From: an uncultured Prevotella sp.
GTDB taxonomy: Bacteria > Bacteroidota > Bacteroidia > Bacteroidales > Bacteroidaceae
Reading direction: 5' to 3'
Assembly (NCBI GenBank): GCA_900557255.1
Contig: USSA01000111.1
Span: 1-9,563, forward strand
DNA length: 9,563 nt
The position numbers were made by a program, and so were the translations under genes. Shown here piece by piece: positions 1 through 8,921 of the stretch. Position 1 is the first letter of the stretch, and every line of letters starts with the position of its first letter. Below the pieces are notes generated by a model, which worked only from the letters and a program-made list of their open reading frames with translations, was not told where the DNA came from and did not search any database.

Positions 1-33
1 AAGAACGAATGTATGTTAAACTTTTAAACGAAA

Positions 34-49
34 CCACTTTTTAAAGTGG
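34..49 (-). terminator. Probable weak intrinsic terminator of the efflux operon
   Basis: A 7-bp perfect inverted repeat (CCACTTT and AAAGTGG around TT) lies 83 bases past the stop codon of the last pump gene. In RNA the inner A-U pairs would open to give a workable loop. Read on the minus strand, the hairpin is followed by TTTCGTTT, a short, interrupted U-tract. Position and shape fit the end of the four-gene transcript, but the stem is short, so the terminator may be weak. The other bases of 1-132 show no gene. Confidence 0.5.
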
Positions 50-132
50 ACTCATCATTAAATTAGGAATTTTCATGTTTATAGGGTAAAATAATGCTTG
101 CAAGTGATAAAAATCCGTTCATTGTAATGGCC

Positions 133-3100
133 TCATTTCATTCTCATTTTCATCAATAGCGGCATGATGAACACCAGCATCGGGATGGAGAAGAGCAAAC
201 CGCCCGTCACCCCCGTGGCAAAAGAGAACCAGAATGGTTCCTCATCCCGCTCCCAAAAGAATGGCAACAACCCCAAGATGGTAGAGACTATCGTCAAGAA
301 TATCGGTAAAATCTTGTGATTGAAGGCACAGAGATAAGCCGACACGGCATCCCGCTTGCGCAACTTAACTACCAAATTGTATTGACAAAGTATATAGATG
401 GAAGCATTCACTACGAGACCACTCAACAAGACAAGAGAAGCAAAGCCACCACTGCCAAAGCCTACATCAAACAATACGAAGGTCAAGAATGCCCCCATCA
501 GGGAAACAGGAATCATGAGCACCACAACCCAAGCCTGCCAGAGAGACTCAAAGACCACTGAGCAGATGAAAAATATCAAGACTGCCACCACCAAGAGAAG
601 CCAATAGTTTGACTTCTCCTTGATAGGATTGTAATAGGCAGCCGTCTCGCAACGAAAACCTATCGGCATGCTTCTATTGAAATGAGCCATGACGCTATCC
701 ATATACTCAGCCGAATAGGTGTACGAACCCAATATATTGAATGCCACATTGAGCACATACTCTTGATTCTCTTTTGGTATAACTTCCTTAGCCTCACGGC
801 GCTGCAACATCATGACATCGGAGAGAAGCACCTGGCTGCTATCTACCAACATCTGGCTGTTCTCCATACTCCACAAATCATAAGGCACCTGAGGCTCAGG
901 AGCCAGATAAACATCAGCAGGATGCGCCATGCCCCGATAAGAATCCACATACACTCGCTGCAACAAGCTGCCCAACTTGCGATGCACATCACCAGCCTCA
1001 ACACCATAAAGGCTCATCCTATCCTTGTCATACCGCATATAGAGTTCCTCCTCTTGGTTCTCAAAGCCAGGAGTCTCCACGGCAATGTCTTGCACCCTAG
1101 GATTCTTACCCAAATAATCAGCCATGCTCTCTGCCACCTGATACAATCGGGCATAGTTATAGCCCGACACCTTGATTTTGGTAGCACGATATTGCAGGTT
1201 GATAGAATTGCTAAAACCTCGTTCGCTGATGCCGTAGGTACTCCAATCGGCACCCCCGATCGTGATGACCTTGCCTATCACCTTCGACTCCAGGCGATAA
1301 GGAAAACCGACAGGCACATTCTTCTTGAATTTCACCGTGATTTCACCTTGCCGTCCATCTATGCGAGTAACAAACTCCTTGATTTCCGGATATTTTTTCA
1401 GCAATTCCTCCACTATGATCATCTTCTCGTTCAGCCGCACGGCTGTGCCTCCCACAGGCATCAATCCCTGTATATGGAGCACTTTGTCCTCATCAGCTTT
1501 TCTTGTCTGCTCATGCTCGTTCAGATAATCAGCAAAGAGCTGAATCGTCCCTCCAAAACAAGAAGCCAATTTATCCGTTGTAGCACTTTTCCAATCTTCA
1601 GGCAAAGCCTGGAATGGTATGCCGAATGCCCACACCAAGACGAGATAGACTATGCATTTGCGGCGCGATGCCATCAAGATATAGCGTCTATAGAAATGAT
1701 TCCAACAGACCACCCATCTGCGCTTGGCACTAAAAACGCTCGGAGCTTGGCACTTGCATCTTTGCATGGCTGCAGGCACAAAGAAGAGAGCCACCAACAA
1801 GGCAACAACCAGATTGATGACGATAATCAGAGCGAAATCATACAAGTCTGCCTGCAATTCCTTTGGCAGGAAAAAGACGATGACAAGCGAGCCTATGGTT
1901 GTCAACATCGCTGCCAGCATAGAAAGGAAAGCCTTCCGATTGTGATAATAGGCATAGTGGTCGGCCATGACAATGACAGAATCGATGATAATGCCAAGCG
2001 ACACCGTAATGCCTGCCAACGAATAAATATGCAGTTTGATGCCACAAGCACAATAGATGATTACGGCTATCAAGATGTTAGCCGCCAAAGCCGATGTCAC
2101 CACCATAAGATACCTAGCATTGCGATAAATGACCCACACAAAGAGCAGCAGGATGAATAATGAGGCTAGGCTACGCCCTATCAGCTTGGACATTTCTTCT
2201 CGTTGAAGTTGAGCCACATCGTATGACAAATGCACATACAACAGACGATGCAATTCACCCTTGACAGCCTCCATCTCGTCTTGCACCTGGTCAGACAGAT
2301 GCAAGATGCGAGCTGTAGGCTTTGCATAAACATTCACATATACCGTATTCAATCCATTCACACGATAAAAGCCAGAAGGCTCATATCGCTTGACATGAAT
2401 CCTAGCCAAATCATTGAGATAAACCACACGATTGCCATTGACCTTGATGGGAACATCAGCAAGCGACTTTCCATCGCATGCCGTTTTCAATCGAAAAGCA
2501 ATCCGCTCCTTCCTGTTGTCCGCAGTGGTATGCAGCATCGTGCCAACCACCTCATCCTTTCCCAGGAAATTGCGGATTCCATCCTGCAAGTCTTGGCTTG
2601 TGATGCCACAAGCAGCAAGTGCCATCGGGTCATAGCCCACCTCCACATACTTATCCGTGGTTCCAGCCACCTCTACTCGCTCTACACCATCCAGCAACTG
2701 CAAACGTCGCACCACATTTCCTGAAACAAGCTTCTTCAGCATTTCGGGCGGCATATCACCATTCACCTGATAAGTGAGAAGCAGCTGTTGCTCTTGATGC
2801 ATTCTCGCACCACCGGTTACCTCGCCACCTTCCACCATTGGATAGCCAGCCCCCTTGGGCAACTTGGCATACGACTGGCGCAACAGAGAAGTAACCGAGA
2901 ATCGCAAAGCCGCAACATCCACCTTTTCCTTTGTCCAAACAACAATCTCGCTGCTGCCATAGGAAGAGCGAGAGGAAACACGCTCCACACCTTTCAGCGC
3001 AGAAACCATTCCCTCTATCGGCGTCGTCAGATTTTGCTCCACAATCTTAGCCGACACCTGCGGCCATTCGCACCTGATGACCAGACGATTATTCCGCTGG

Positions 3101-3201
3101 TTCTGAGGCTCGGTACCCACATCCACCAACGGCAACAGAGCCGCACCCACTATCATCAAGATGACAAAGGTCAATATCACAGAGAATGAAGATAATTTCA
3201 T
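133..3201 (-). CDS. RND efflux permease, second subunit (AcrB/MdtC-like fold)
   Basis: This is an inner-membrane RND transporter subunit of 1022 aa, the normal family length. TM1 spans about residues 7-25. It is followed by a large periplasmic porter/docking part (about 30-340), the TM2-6 block (about 343-478), a second periplasmic part (about 535-862) and TM8-12 (about 866-1017). TM4 carries D407 followed by S408, where AcrB has Asp-Asp. TM10 has G928-L-V-V-N932-A-S, with N932 where AcrB has K940. In the segment leading into TM11, K963 and T970 align with AcrB R971 and T978. These alignments were made by eye. The N-terminus goes straight into TM1 and lacks the Arg-Arg-Pro-type amphipathic start. 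The ATG follows the stop of the first permease by 9 bases, which suggests coupled translation. It probably assembles with its neighbour into a mixed or alternative trimer that exports an unknown substrate using proton-motive force. The RND family call is very secure; the stoichiometry is inferred. Confidence 0.95.
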   Translation of the reverse strand: MKLSSFSVILTFVILMIVGAALLPLVDVGTEPQNQRNNRLVIRCEWPQVSAKIVEQNLTTPIEGMVSALKGVERVSSRSSYGSSEIVVWTKEKVDVAALRFSVTSLLRQSYAKLPKGAGYPMVEGGEVTGGARMHQEQQLLLTYQVNGDMPPEMLKKLVSGNVVRRLQLLDGVERVEVAGTTDKYVEVGYDPMALAACGITSQDLQDGIRNFLGKDEVVGTMLHTTADNRKERIAFRLKTACDGKSLADVPIKVNGNRVVYLNDLARIHVKRYEPSGFYRVNGLNTVYVNVYAKPTARILHLSDQVQDEMEAVKGELHRLLYVHLSYDVAQLQREEMSKLIGRSLASLFILLLFVWVIYRNARYLMVVTSALAANILIAVIIYCACGIKLHIYSLAGITVSLGIIIDSVIVMADHYAYYHNRKAFLSMLAAMLTTIGSLVIVFFLPKELQADLYDFALIIVINLVVALLVALFFVPAAMQRCKCQAPSVFSAKRRWVVCWNHFYRRYILMASRRKCIVYLVLVWAFGIPFQALPEDWKSATTDKLASCFGGTIQLFADYLNEHEQTRKADEDKVLHIQGLMPVGGTAVRLNEKMIIVEELLKKYPEIKEFVTRIDGRQGEITVKFKKNVPVGFPYRLESKVIGKVITIGGADWSTYGISERGFSNSINLQYRATKIKVSGYNYARLYQVAESMADYLGKNPRVQDIAVETPGFENQEEELYMRYDKDRMSLYGVEAGDVHRKLGSLLQRVYVDSYRGMAHPADVYLAPEPQVPYDLWSMENSQMLVDSSQVLLSDVMMLQRREAKEVIPKENQEYVLNVAFNILGSYTYSAEYMDSVMAHFNRSMPIGFRCETAAYYNPIKEKSNYWLLLVVAVLIFFICSVVFESLWQAWVVVLMIPVSLMGAFLTFVLFDVGFGSGGFASLVLLSGLVVNASIYILCQYNLVVKLRKRDAVSAYLCAFNHKILPIFLTIVSTILGLLPFFWERDEEPFWFSFATGVTGGLLFSIPMLVFIMPLLMKMRMK

Positions 3202-3210
3202 CGTTACTTT

Positions 3211-6200
3211 TTACTTTCTTTTCCGATAAATTACATAATAGAGAATAGGCACAAAGAAGATGCTCACTCCTGTACCCACAACCATGCCCACCAAGATGGT
3301 TAGCGAGAGAGGAAACTGCAAGTCAGCCCCTATTGAACCACCTGAGAGAAATGGTACTAAAGAGAAGATGGTGGTAAGCGAGGTCATCAATATCGGCAAC
3401 AACCGTTTCCTGCCCGCCTTGACAATTGACTCAAACAAAGGCATACCGCTCTTGCGATGCCGATTGATGGTATCCACCTTCAGAATAGAGTCGTTGATAA
3501 CGATACCTGCCATCACGATAAGTCCCGTCATAGACATCAGGTCTATCGCTAGCCTCAACAGATACAGAATAACCAACACCACAAAAATATCCAACACTAT
3601 CTCGGAGAGGATGATGAATGGCTGAACCAAACTCTCAAACTGCGCTGCCAATATAAAGAACAGCAGCAGGACGGATACCAACAAGACCCCAACCATTTGC
3701 TGGACGGCTTGCTGGCTCAGGAAATAATCACCACTAACGGATGCCCTCAGCTCACCTGACTTTTGGTTGCTGCGAGCCACAAAGTCCAGCACATCACTCA
3801 CATGCCCCTTGGTCGTACTCAGCTCTATCGGGTAAAACTCACCTTCTTCCGATCCATACAAATGCTTGAATTCAGACTCCTTCCTCTCTTTTAAAAGTAA
3901 TTGCAAGGGAACATCCACCCCAGCCTGATTTTTGATAGACGCAGCCATCAAGGTATTTCTATCAGCCACAGTAGCACCCACGACAACGGGTTGGGAAACC
4001 ACTCCCTGATGGATGCGCAGCACCTCATTGCTGCCCGTCATTTGGCGCAACCTATCATAAAGCTGGTCATAGGAGATGCCGTACAATGACATCTGCTCCA
4101 CATCAGCCTCCAACACCAAATTGTCCTCTACCACGACAGATGGAATATCCAAAGATGGGAAATGCTTGCGAAGAGAATCTACGTAAGCCTCAGTCTGATT
4201 TACAGATGGACGATGCCCCAAATGGTCTTGCAACTTGATGCATAGCTCAGGTTGCCCGGAAGAGAAGATCAAATCGAACAGATTGCCCGATGGAGCAAAG
4301 GAGACTGTAGCTTCAGGATATCTCTGAGAGATACATGCTTGCAATTTCTTTTGGCACTCCTCATACAGTTCCTCATTCTTCCCCTTCAGGTAAGCCAATG
4401 CCTCTGAAGATGATATCTCCCTGGTATGAAACAACATGAAGTCCTGGCTACCCACCATCGAAGTGTAAGTTTGGGTCTGATCATCACATAGCCTCAGCAC
4501 CTCACCCATGCGTCTGTCATTTTCCTCTACAGAGATATTAGCATTCCAATCCACATACATGATTCCATCAGAAGCATTCATCGCTGGCATCTGCCGCTTA
4601 TCGGACACCCAAAAGACAAGAACAAGCCCCGGTATCGCCAACAAAGACAAAACAAGGCATAAACGCAAATGGGCAAAAGTCCAAGCATGCATTCGATCAT
4701 AACATCTATATATAATATGGTGCAACTTACTTTGCTGCATCATCGTTTGCTGCCCAACATTCTGTGCCTTATGTTGCCTTACATGCAATACATAGAAATA
4801 AACGGGCAACACCAACACACTCACCGCCAAGGAAGAGAACAGGGCAATGGTAATGCCCATGCTTTGGTCAAAGAAGAGCGCACCAGCCATTCCGCCAATG
4901 AATATCAGTGGTATGAAAACGCTGCAAGTGGTAAGCACCGAACTCAGCATGGGAGCAAAGACACTGGCTGTTCCCTTGCATACCGCCTTCTCCAGTTTTG
5001 CTCCGCCTCTTTGCTTCTGCAAGATATTATCTATCACGATAATAGAGTTGTCCACTATCATACCCACACCCAAGATCAGTCCAGAAAGGGAAATGATATT
5101 GATGGATATGCCTGCCAACCTAAAACAAAGCAAGGTTATCACTAGAGATACGGGGATAGACAATGCCACCAGCAAAGCCAATCTCCATCTTCGCAAGAAG
5201 AGGACCAGCACCATTGCCGTAAAAAAGATGGCAGCCAAAAGGTTCCACTCCAGATTATGGATGGAATAATCCAGCAATTCGGTCTGGTCTCTTGTCATAT
5301 CAAACTCCAAACTGGGGTTTGCCTTTTGCAAGCTAGCCACAACATCCGATATAGCCTCCTGCAGTTCTCCCATCTGGGCATCACTCTGCTTGATGACAGC
5401 CAGCGTAACACAATTCTTCCCATCATGGCGCACAAAATTCTTTCGCAATGCCGCACACTCCTCTATCTGGCACAGATCCTTCAACTGCAATAGTCTGCCG
5501 GCATGCTTGATATAGATATTGCGCACATCATCGGCTGTCAAAATCTGACTATCAAAATGAATATTGTAACGATATATACCATCCACCACAGACAAAGAAG
5601 TCAGCTGGACGTTGTTGGCAGCCAAAGCTCTCTGTAAATCTTGAATCGTCAATCCCAGTGTCTCCATCTTTTCCTGCTCAGGAATACACCTAATCTCGGA
5701 AGAGACCATGCCGCTTATATCCACCATAGCCACAGAAGGCAACTGCTCCAATCTTCTGCTGGCGACATTGGCGGCAAAATCACACAATTGGGCAAACTGA
5801 GGGGAAGCCTTGCCCCATGCACGCTCATCCTTTATGGATATATCCAGATAAAAAGCAGGAATATCCATGGCACTAGCTTTAATGATTTTAGGGCGTTCCA
5901 TCTCCTTAGGCAAATGAACCATCGTCAAATCTACCTTTTCATTTACCTCGATAAAGAACATATCCATGTTGGCACCAGGCTCAAACTTCATCAAGACACT
6001 TCCCTTCCCCATGCGAGAATCGGAGTTGACGCTCTTCACACCAGCTACACGAGACAAGTTCAAGCGCAAGGGGGCAATAACCTTCTGTTCCATCTCTTGG
6101 GCAGAATATCCAGGCATACTGGCTTGCACCGTAACCTGGGGCACATCCATATCGGGCATCAGGGAAACAGGCATGTTCCTGATGCTAATCATGCCAATCA

Positions 6201-6261
6201 CCATGATGGCTACCAATATCATGGTGACTGCTATAGGACGCTTCATCAAATAATTTATCAT
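3211..6261 (-). CDS. RND efflux permease, first subunit (AcrB/MdtB-like fold)
   Basis: This is an inner-membrane drug/proton antiporter-type subunit of 1016 aa. The ATG at 6261 is chosen; an in-frame TTG three codons upstream would give a slightly longer protein, but the family usually starts as here (MINYLMKRPIAV). An ATG five codons further in is also possible. A G-rich run just before 6261 is too close to be a normal ribosome binding site. TM1 spans about 9-27, and TM2-6 about 338-495. TM4 has the family pattern V403-D404-N405-S-I-I-V-I-D411, with D404 matching AcrB D407 and N405 replacing D408. TM10 reads G919-I-V-I-N923-D924-S-I-L-K928-V-D930. Here N923 sits at the AcrB K940 position and a lysine appears five residues later. 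R953 and T960 match AcrB R971 and T978. Two large periplasmic regions (about 30-335 and 555-855) form the porter and docking domains. It is encoded directly after the adaptor gene and directly before a second, divergent permease. The pump substrate cannot be inferred. Confidence 0.96.
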   Translation of the reverse strand: MINYLMKRPIAVTMILVAIMVIGMISIRNMPVSLMPDMDVPQVTVQASMPGYSAQEMEQKVIAPLRLNLSRVAGVKSVNSDSRMGKGSVLMKFEPGANMDMFFIEVNEKVDLTMVHLPKEMERPKIIKASAMDIPAFYLDISIKDERAWGKASPQFAQLCDFAANVASRRLEQLPSVAMVDISGMVSSEIRCIPEQEKMETLGLTIQDLQRALAANNVQLTSLSVVDGIYRYNIHFDSQILTADDVRNIYIKHAGRLLQLKDLCQIEECAALRKNFVRHDGKNCVTLAVIKQSDAQMGELQEAISDVVASLQKANPSLEFDMTRDQTELLDYSIHNLEWNLLAAIFFTAMVLVLFLRRWRLALLVALSIPVSLVITLLCFRLAGISINIISLSGLILGVGMIVDNSIIVIDNILQKQRGGAKLEKAVCKGTASVFAPMLSSVLTTCSVFIPLIFIGGMAGALFFDQSMGITIALFSSLAVSVLVLPVYFYVLHVRQHKAQNVGQQTMMQQSKLHHIIYRCYDRMHAWTFAHLRLCLVLSLLAIPGLVLVFWVSDKRQMPAMNASDGIMYVDWNANISVEENDRRMGEVLRLCDDQTQTYTSMVGSQDFMLFHTREISSSEALAYLKGKNEELYEECQKKLQACISQRYPEATVSFAPSGNLFDLIFSSGQPELCIKLQDHLGHRPSVNQTEAYVDSLRKHFPSLDIPSVVVEDNLVLEADVEQMSLYGISYDQLYDRLRQMTGSNEVLRIHQGVVSQPVVVGATVADRNTLMAASIKNQAGVDVPLQLLLKERKESEFKHLYGSEEGEFYPIELSTTKGHVSDVLDFVARSNQKSGELRASVSGDYFLSQQAVQQMVGVLLVSVLLLFFILAAQFESLVQPFIILSEIVLDIFVVLVILYLLRLAIDLMSMTGLIVMAGIVINDSILKVDTINRHRKSGMPLFESIVKAGRKRLLPILMTSLTTIFSLVPFLSGGSIGADLQFPLSLTILVGMVVGTGVSIFFVPILYYVIYRKRK

Positions 6262-6274
6262 ATCCCCCAAAATT

Positions 6275-6317
6275 AATTCCTAATTCCTTATTACTTATTC
6301 CTTATTCTTTATTCCTT
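6275..6317 (-). repeat. Purine-rich degenerate repeat in the adaptor-permease spacer
   Basis: On the coding strand this stretch contains four copies of GGAAT spaced 7-15 bases apart, embedded in AATAAG/AATTAG-type variants. It fills most of the 40-base spacer between adaptor and first permease. It also supplies the last adaptor codons (Arg-Asn-Lys-Glu-stop). The AAGGA-like units look like repeated weak ribosome binding sites. Slippage in such a run could alter the adaptor tail or the spacer length. No function is shown by the sequence. Confidence 0.6.
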
Positions 6318-7390
6318 ACATGCACCTCGGTGCCATCTGCCAAGTTTAAGTTGCCCGACGTGATGACCACATCACCAGCCTTTATCTGCGTTTCCTTCCG
6401 TTTGCATCCCCCTATGGCATAAGAATGGATATTGGAATGCAATACATCCACATAGGTCCATACCGCCTCGCCCTTGTCATAGAGGAAGACCACATGGTAG
6501 CCATCACGTTCGATGACGGCATCCTTGGGCACCACCAACGAATGCGGCACATCGTTTTCTACGATGACCTTCACATTCATACCATCCATCAGCTTGCCCT
6601 GGGCATTAGGGATGCGAGCCATCACCTTAATCAGTCCCTTGTCACTGACCGCAGGATTCACATTCACCACTTGCCCCTTATATCGCTCAGTATCATCCGC
6701 AAAGAGATTCACCCATACCGTCTGCCCTACATGCACCTGCTTGATTTCTGCCTCCAAGACCTCAAACTCCACATCCAACTGGGTATCATTTACCAAACAA
6801 CAGAGTTTATCCACCCGTTGATGTCGCTTATTGACCAAGTCGGTAATACGACCAGAGAATGGGGCAACCAAGGCGCATTTCGTCAGCAGACGCTTGGCAG
6901 CCTGCAATTGGTAAGTGGCAGCAAAGTATCCAGAGGTAACCTTTGCCCTATGCATCACATCGGCAGGCACGGCATCCGAAATGTCATTATAACCCAAACC
7001 GATCAATTTATCGGCAAGGGCTATCCGGGCATTCTCCAAATCACGAAATGCTTTTTCCACACTCAGCTTGGCATCAGCTGCATCCGTCCTGGCTATGAGC
7101 TGCCCCCTTCTCACCACTTCACCATTATGCACAAATACCTGGTCTACGCTGCCCCCATCAGCTAACGACAAATCACATTTTTCCAAGGCTCGCAACTTGC
7201 CGTTGCAAACCAGCTGCCGATGGAATGTCTGCTCCCTCAGCCTCAACGTATCGACATAAATCTCTGTATTCAAGCTATCAGCTGTTGGTATATCCTGTCC
7301 ATCTCCCTCCGTATTCTTATGTTTGCATGCACATAAAGAGCCTAACAATGCACAAGCCACCATGAAATATAAATAATGTTTTTTAGCCAT
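6302..7390 (-). CDS. RND pump periplasmic adaptor lipoprotein (membrane fusion protein)
   Basis: This protein bridges the inner-membrane RND permeases and the outer-membrane channel. It has 362 aa, the usual size. A lysine-bearing N-terminus and hydrophobic stretch (about 5-21) end in a lipobox L19-C-A-C22, so it is probably lipid-anchored at C22 after signal peptidase II cleavage. The first lipoyl half is at about 72-105 (with G-S-V-D-Q-V-F-V-H-N-G-E-V-V-R-R-G-Q). A helical hairpin of moderate length covers about 106-170. The second lipoyl half follows at about 174-200 (APFSGRI). The beta-barrel domain spans about 204-281 and the membrane-proximal domain about 284-362 (starting VPKDAVI). The start is an ATG, with AAGGAT immediately before it. 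It lies 35 bases after the channel gene and 40 bases before the first permease, so it is in the same operon. The family assignment is clear; the cargo is unknown. Confidence 0.95.
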   Translation of the reverse strand: MAKKHYLYFMVACALLGSLCACKHKNTEGDGQDIPTADSLNTEIYVDTLRLREQTFHRQLVCNGKLRALEKCDLSLADGGSVDQVFVHNGEVVRRGQLIARTDAADAKLSVEKAFRDLENARIALADKLIGLGYNDISDAVPADVMHRAKVTSGYFAATYQLQAAKRLLTKCALVAPFSGRITDLVNKRHQRVDKLCCLVNDTQLDVEFEVLEAEIKQVHVGQTVWVNLFADDTERYKGQVVNVNPAVSDKGLIKVMARIPNAQGKLMDGMNVKVIVENDVPHSLVVPKDAVIERDGYHVVFLYDKGEAVWTYVDVLHSNIHSYAIGGCKRKETQIKAGDVVITSGNLNLADGTEVHVRNKE

Positions 7391-7425
7391 ATCCTTATGA
7401 TGTTATAGATTTACCCCTCCACATT

Positions 7426-8904
7426 TTACTTGACTAAAGCCTCGAAATCGGCTATCAGGTCTTTATGTTCCACCCAATCATAAAGGGTAAACTTGCGCAG
7501 AGTATAATAATAATTCCAATACGACTGCAATTGTCCGATGTATTGCGCCTTTGCCGTCTCCAGTTCTTGCAAGGCTGTGTTCAGCTCCGTCACCGACACA
7601 TTGCCAGTCTCGAATCTCTTCTTCGTGATTTCATAACGTTCTTCCGAAATTTTCTGGGCACGCTGTGAGGTACGGCATTGCTCTGCTTGCAAGCTAAACT
7701 GCATCACCTCTCGCTTGATGCTCTGCACATAATCGTTATCAGCTTGCTCTTTCTTGGTCTTGGCAAGCTCAAGATTCGACTTTGCCACCATCACCCTGCC
7801 TTTCTTCACTCCCCAGTCAAAGATGGGTACGGAGATGGTCAAGCCAATAATCTCATTGTCTTGCAGATGACTATAAGCTGATGCAAAGCCATCAGTCGTA
7901 CGATTAAATCCCACTTCCGCATTGAGCTGCATCTGGATGCCTTGAGCCGCCTTTGCCTTAGCAAGATTCTGTTGAGCTGAGAGCAAATCCAGGTCTTGTC
8001 CTATGGCATGTGATGAATTATTCATAGCCTTTTGCAACACCTCATTCACATTGAGCACCTGTTCGATGACATTCTCGGGGGGCAAGAGTATTACTTTCTC
8101 ATCATGACTAACCCTCATATAGGAGAACAAATCATAAAAAGCATCATTCATCTTGACCTGCGATTCATTGCATGCCACCTTGGCATTAAGCATCGACAAT
8201 TCCAGTTGCAGCAAGTCACCCTTCGTGATCGTACCCAGTGACAATCGCTTTTGCGACATGGCATAAAGGTCTTCCAAATCCTTCAGTTTAGTTACGCTCT
8301 GGTTATAATCCGACTGCGCAGATATGGCAGCAAAATAAAGAGAAGCCACACGAATGGCGATGCTTTCGATACTCTCACAATATATCCGCTTGGCTCTTTC
8401 ATATTCCTTAGGTTCCATCTTCTTTCGCCACTTCATTTCATTATATGATGTGAAAGGTTGGGAATAAGACAAGCGCAAAGGCAGGGTGTTGTAAGTTGTC
8501 ATCTTATAATCAAACTGATCCAGTCGGTAAAGGTAAGACTGCAGCGACAGGGTTCCTCCCAAGGAGCTAATCTGCTGTTCCAGGGATAAGGTCAGCGAGT
8601 TGACCAATGAGTTGTTATCCACATAATTGATCTTACCATCCTCCGCATTTCTTGCCTCCACCCGAGAATGATTAAAGTTCATGATGCCTCCCGTCAGGCT
8701 CATAGAAGGCAACAACTCTGCCCGAAAGGACTTATAGGTCCAATAGCTAGACAAGAAACTAAACCTAGCCAACTGGGCATCATAAGAGTTTCTCTGGGCA
8801 ATGGCTATGGCATTGACCAGAGAAACAGCAGTCTGAGCGTGAAGCGGCGAAAAGCCACCAAAGCAACAGGCTATCAATAAAAAACGTATAAACCAACTTC
8901 TCAC
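7426..8904 (-). CDS. TolC-family outer-membrane efflux channel protein
   Basis: This is the exit duct of the pump, expected to form a trimer crossing the outer membrane and the periplasm. It has 492 aa. The only sensible start is a GTG at 8904, because an in-frame TAG lies three codons upstream and no ATG gives a complete signal peptide. The export signal spans residues 1 to about 23, with a Leu/Ile-rich core and cleavage near H22-A23-Q24. Two internally repeated OEP halves are visible. Matching hairpin-turn motifs, R220-L-S-L-G-T-I-T-K-G-D-L and R430-F-E-T-G-N-V-S-V-T-E-L, lie 210 residues apart, each flanked by long polar helices. The strand before the second half carries P360-I-F-D-W-G, common in Bacteroidetes members. 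It is the first gene of the operon, 17 bases after the stop of a decayed propeller gene. No clear Shine-Dalgarno sequence is seen, which is normal for this phylum. Confidence 0.93.
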   Translation of the reverse strand: MRSWFIRFLLIACCFGGFSPLHAQTAVSLVNAIAIAQRNSYDAQLARFSFLSSYWTYKSFRAELLPSMSLTGGIMNFNHSRVEARNAEDGKINYVDNNSLVNSLTLSLEQQISSLGGTLSLQSYLYRLDQFDYKMTTYNTLPLRLSYSQPFTSYNEMKWRKKMEPKEYERAKRIYCESIESIAIRVASLYFAAISAQSDYNQSVTKLKDLEDLYAMSQKRLSLGTITKGDLLQLELSMLNAKVACNESQVKMNDAFYDLFSYMRVSHDEKVILLPPENVIEQVLNVNEVLQKAMNNSSHAIGQDLDLLSAQQNLAKAKAAQGIQMQLNAEVGFNRTTDGFASAYSHLQDNEIIGLTISVPIFDWGVKKGRVMVAKSNLELAKTKKEQADNDYVQSIKREVMQFSLQAEQCRTSQRAQKISEERYEITKKRFETGNVSVTELNTALQELETAKAQYIGQLQSYWNYYYTLRKFTLYDWVEHKDLIADFEALVK

Positions 8905-8921
8905 AATATGCTACTTAATCT

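Noticed and set aside
15..29. Near-palindrome GTTAAACTTTTAAAC left of the operon terminator, possible operator
   Set aside because: It is made only of short AT-rich repeats at the window edge. The neighbouring gene is not visible, so no role can be supported.
682..2160. 492-codon open frame on the plus strand, opposite the second permease
   Set aside because: It is antisense to a clear RND permease. It is rich in His, Gln and Ile, with no recognisable domain. It is best explained as an open antisense frame created by the codon use of the real gene.
6262..6270. TTG start for the first permease, adding three residues (Met-Gly-Asp)
   Set aside because: The ATG at 6261 gives the usual N-terminus of the family. 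The TTG extension adds nothing recognisable and has no better ribosome binding site.
5641..7165. Plus-strand open frames of 211 and 246 codons opposite the first permease and the adaptor
   Set aside because: They have the same His/Gln-rich composition as other antisense frames, no family features, and lie fully opposite well-supported genes.
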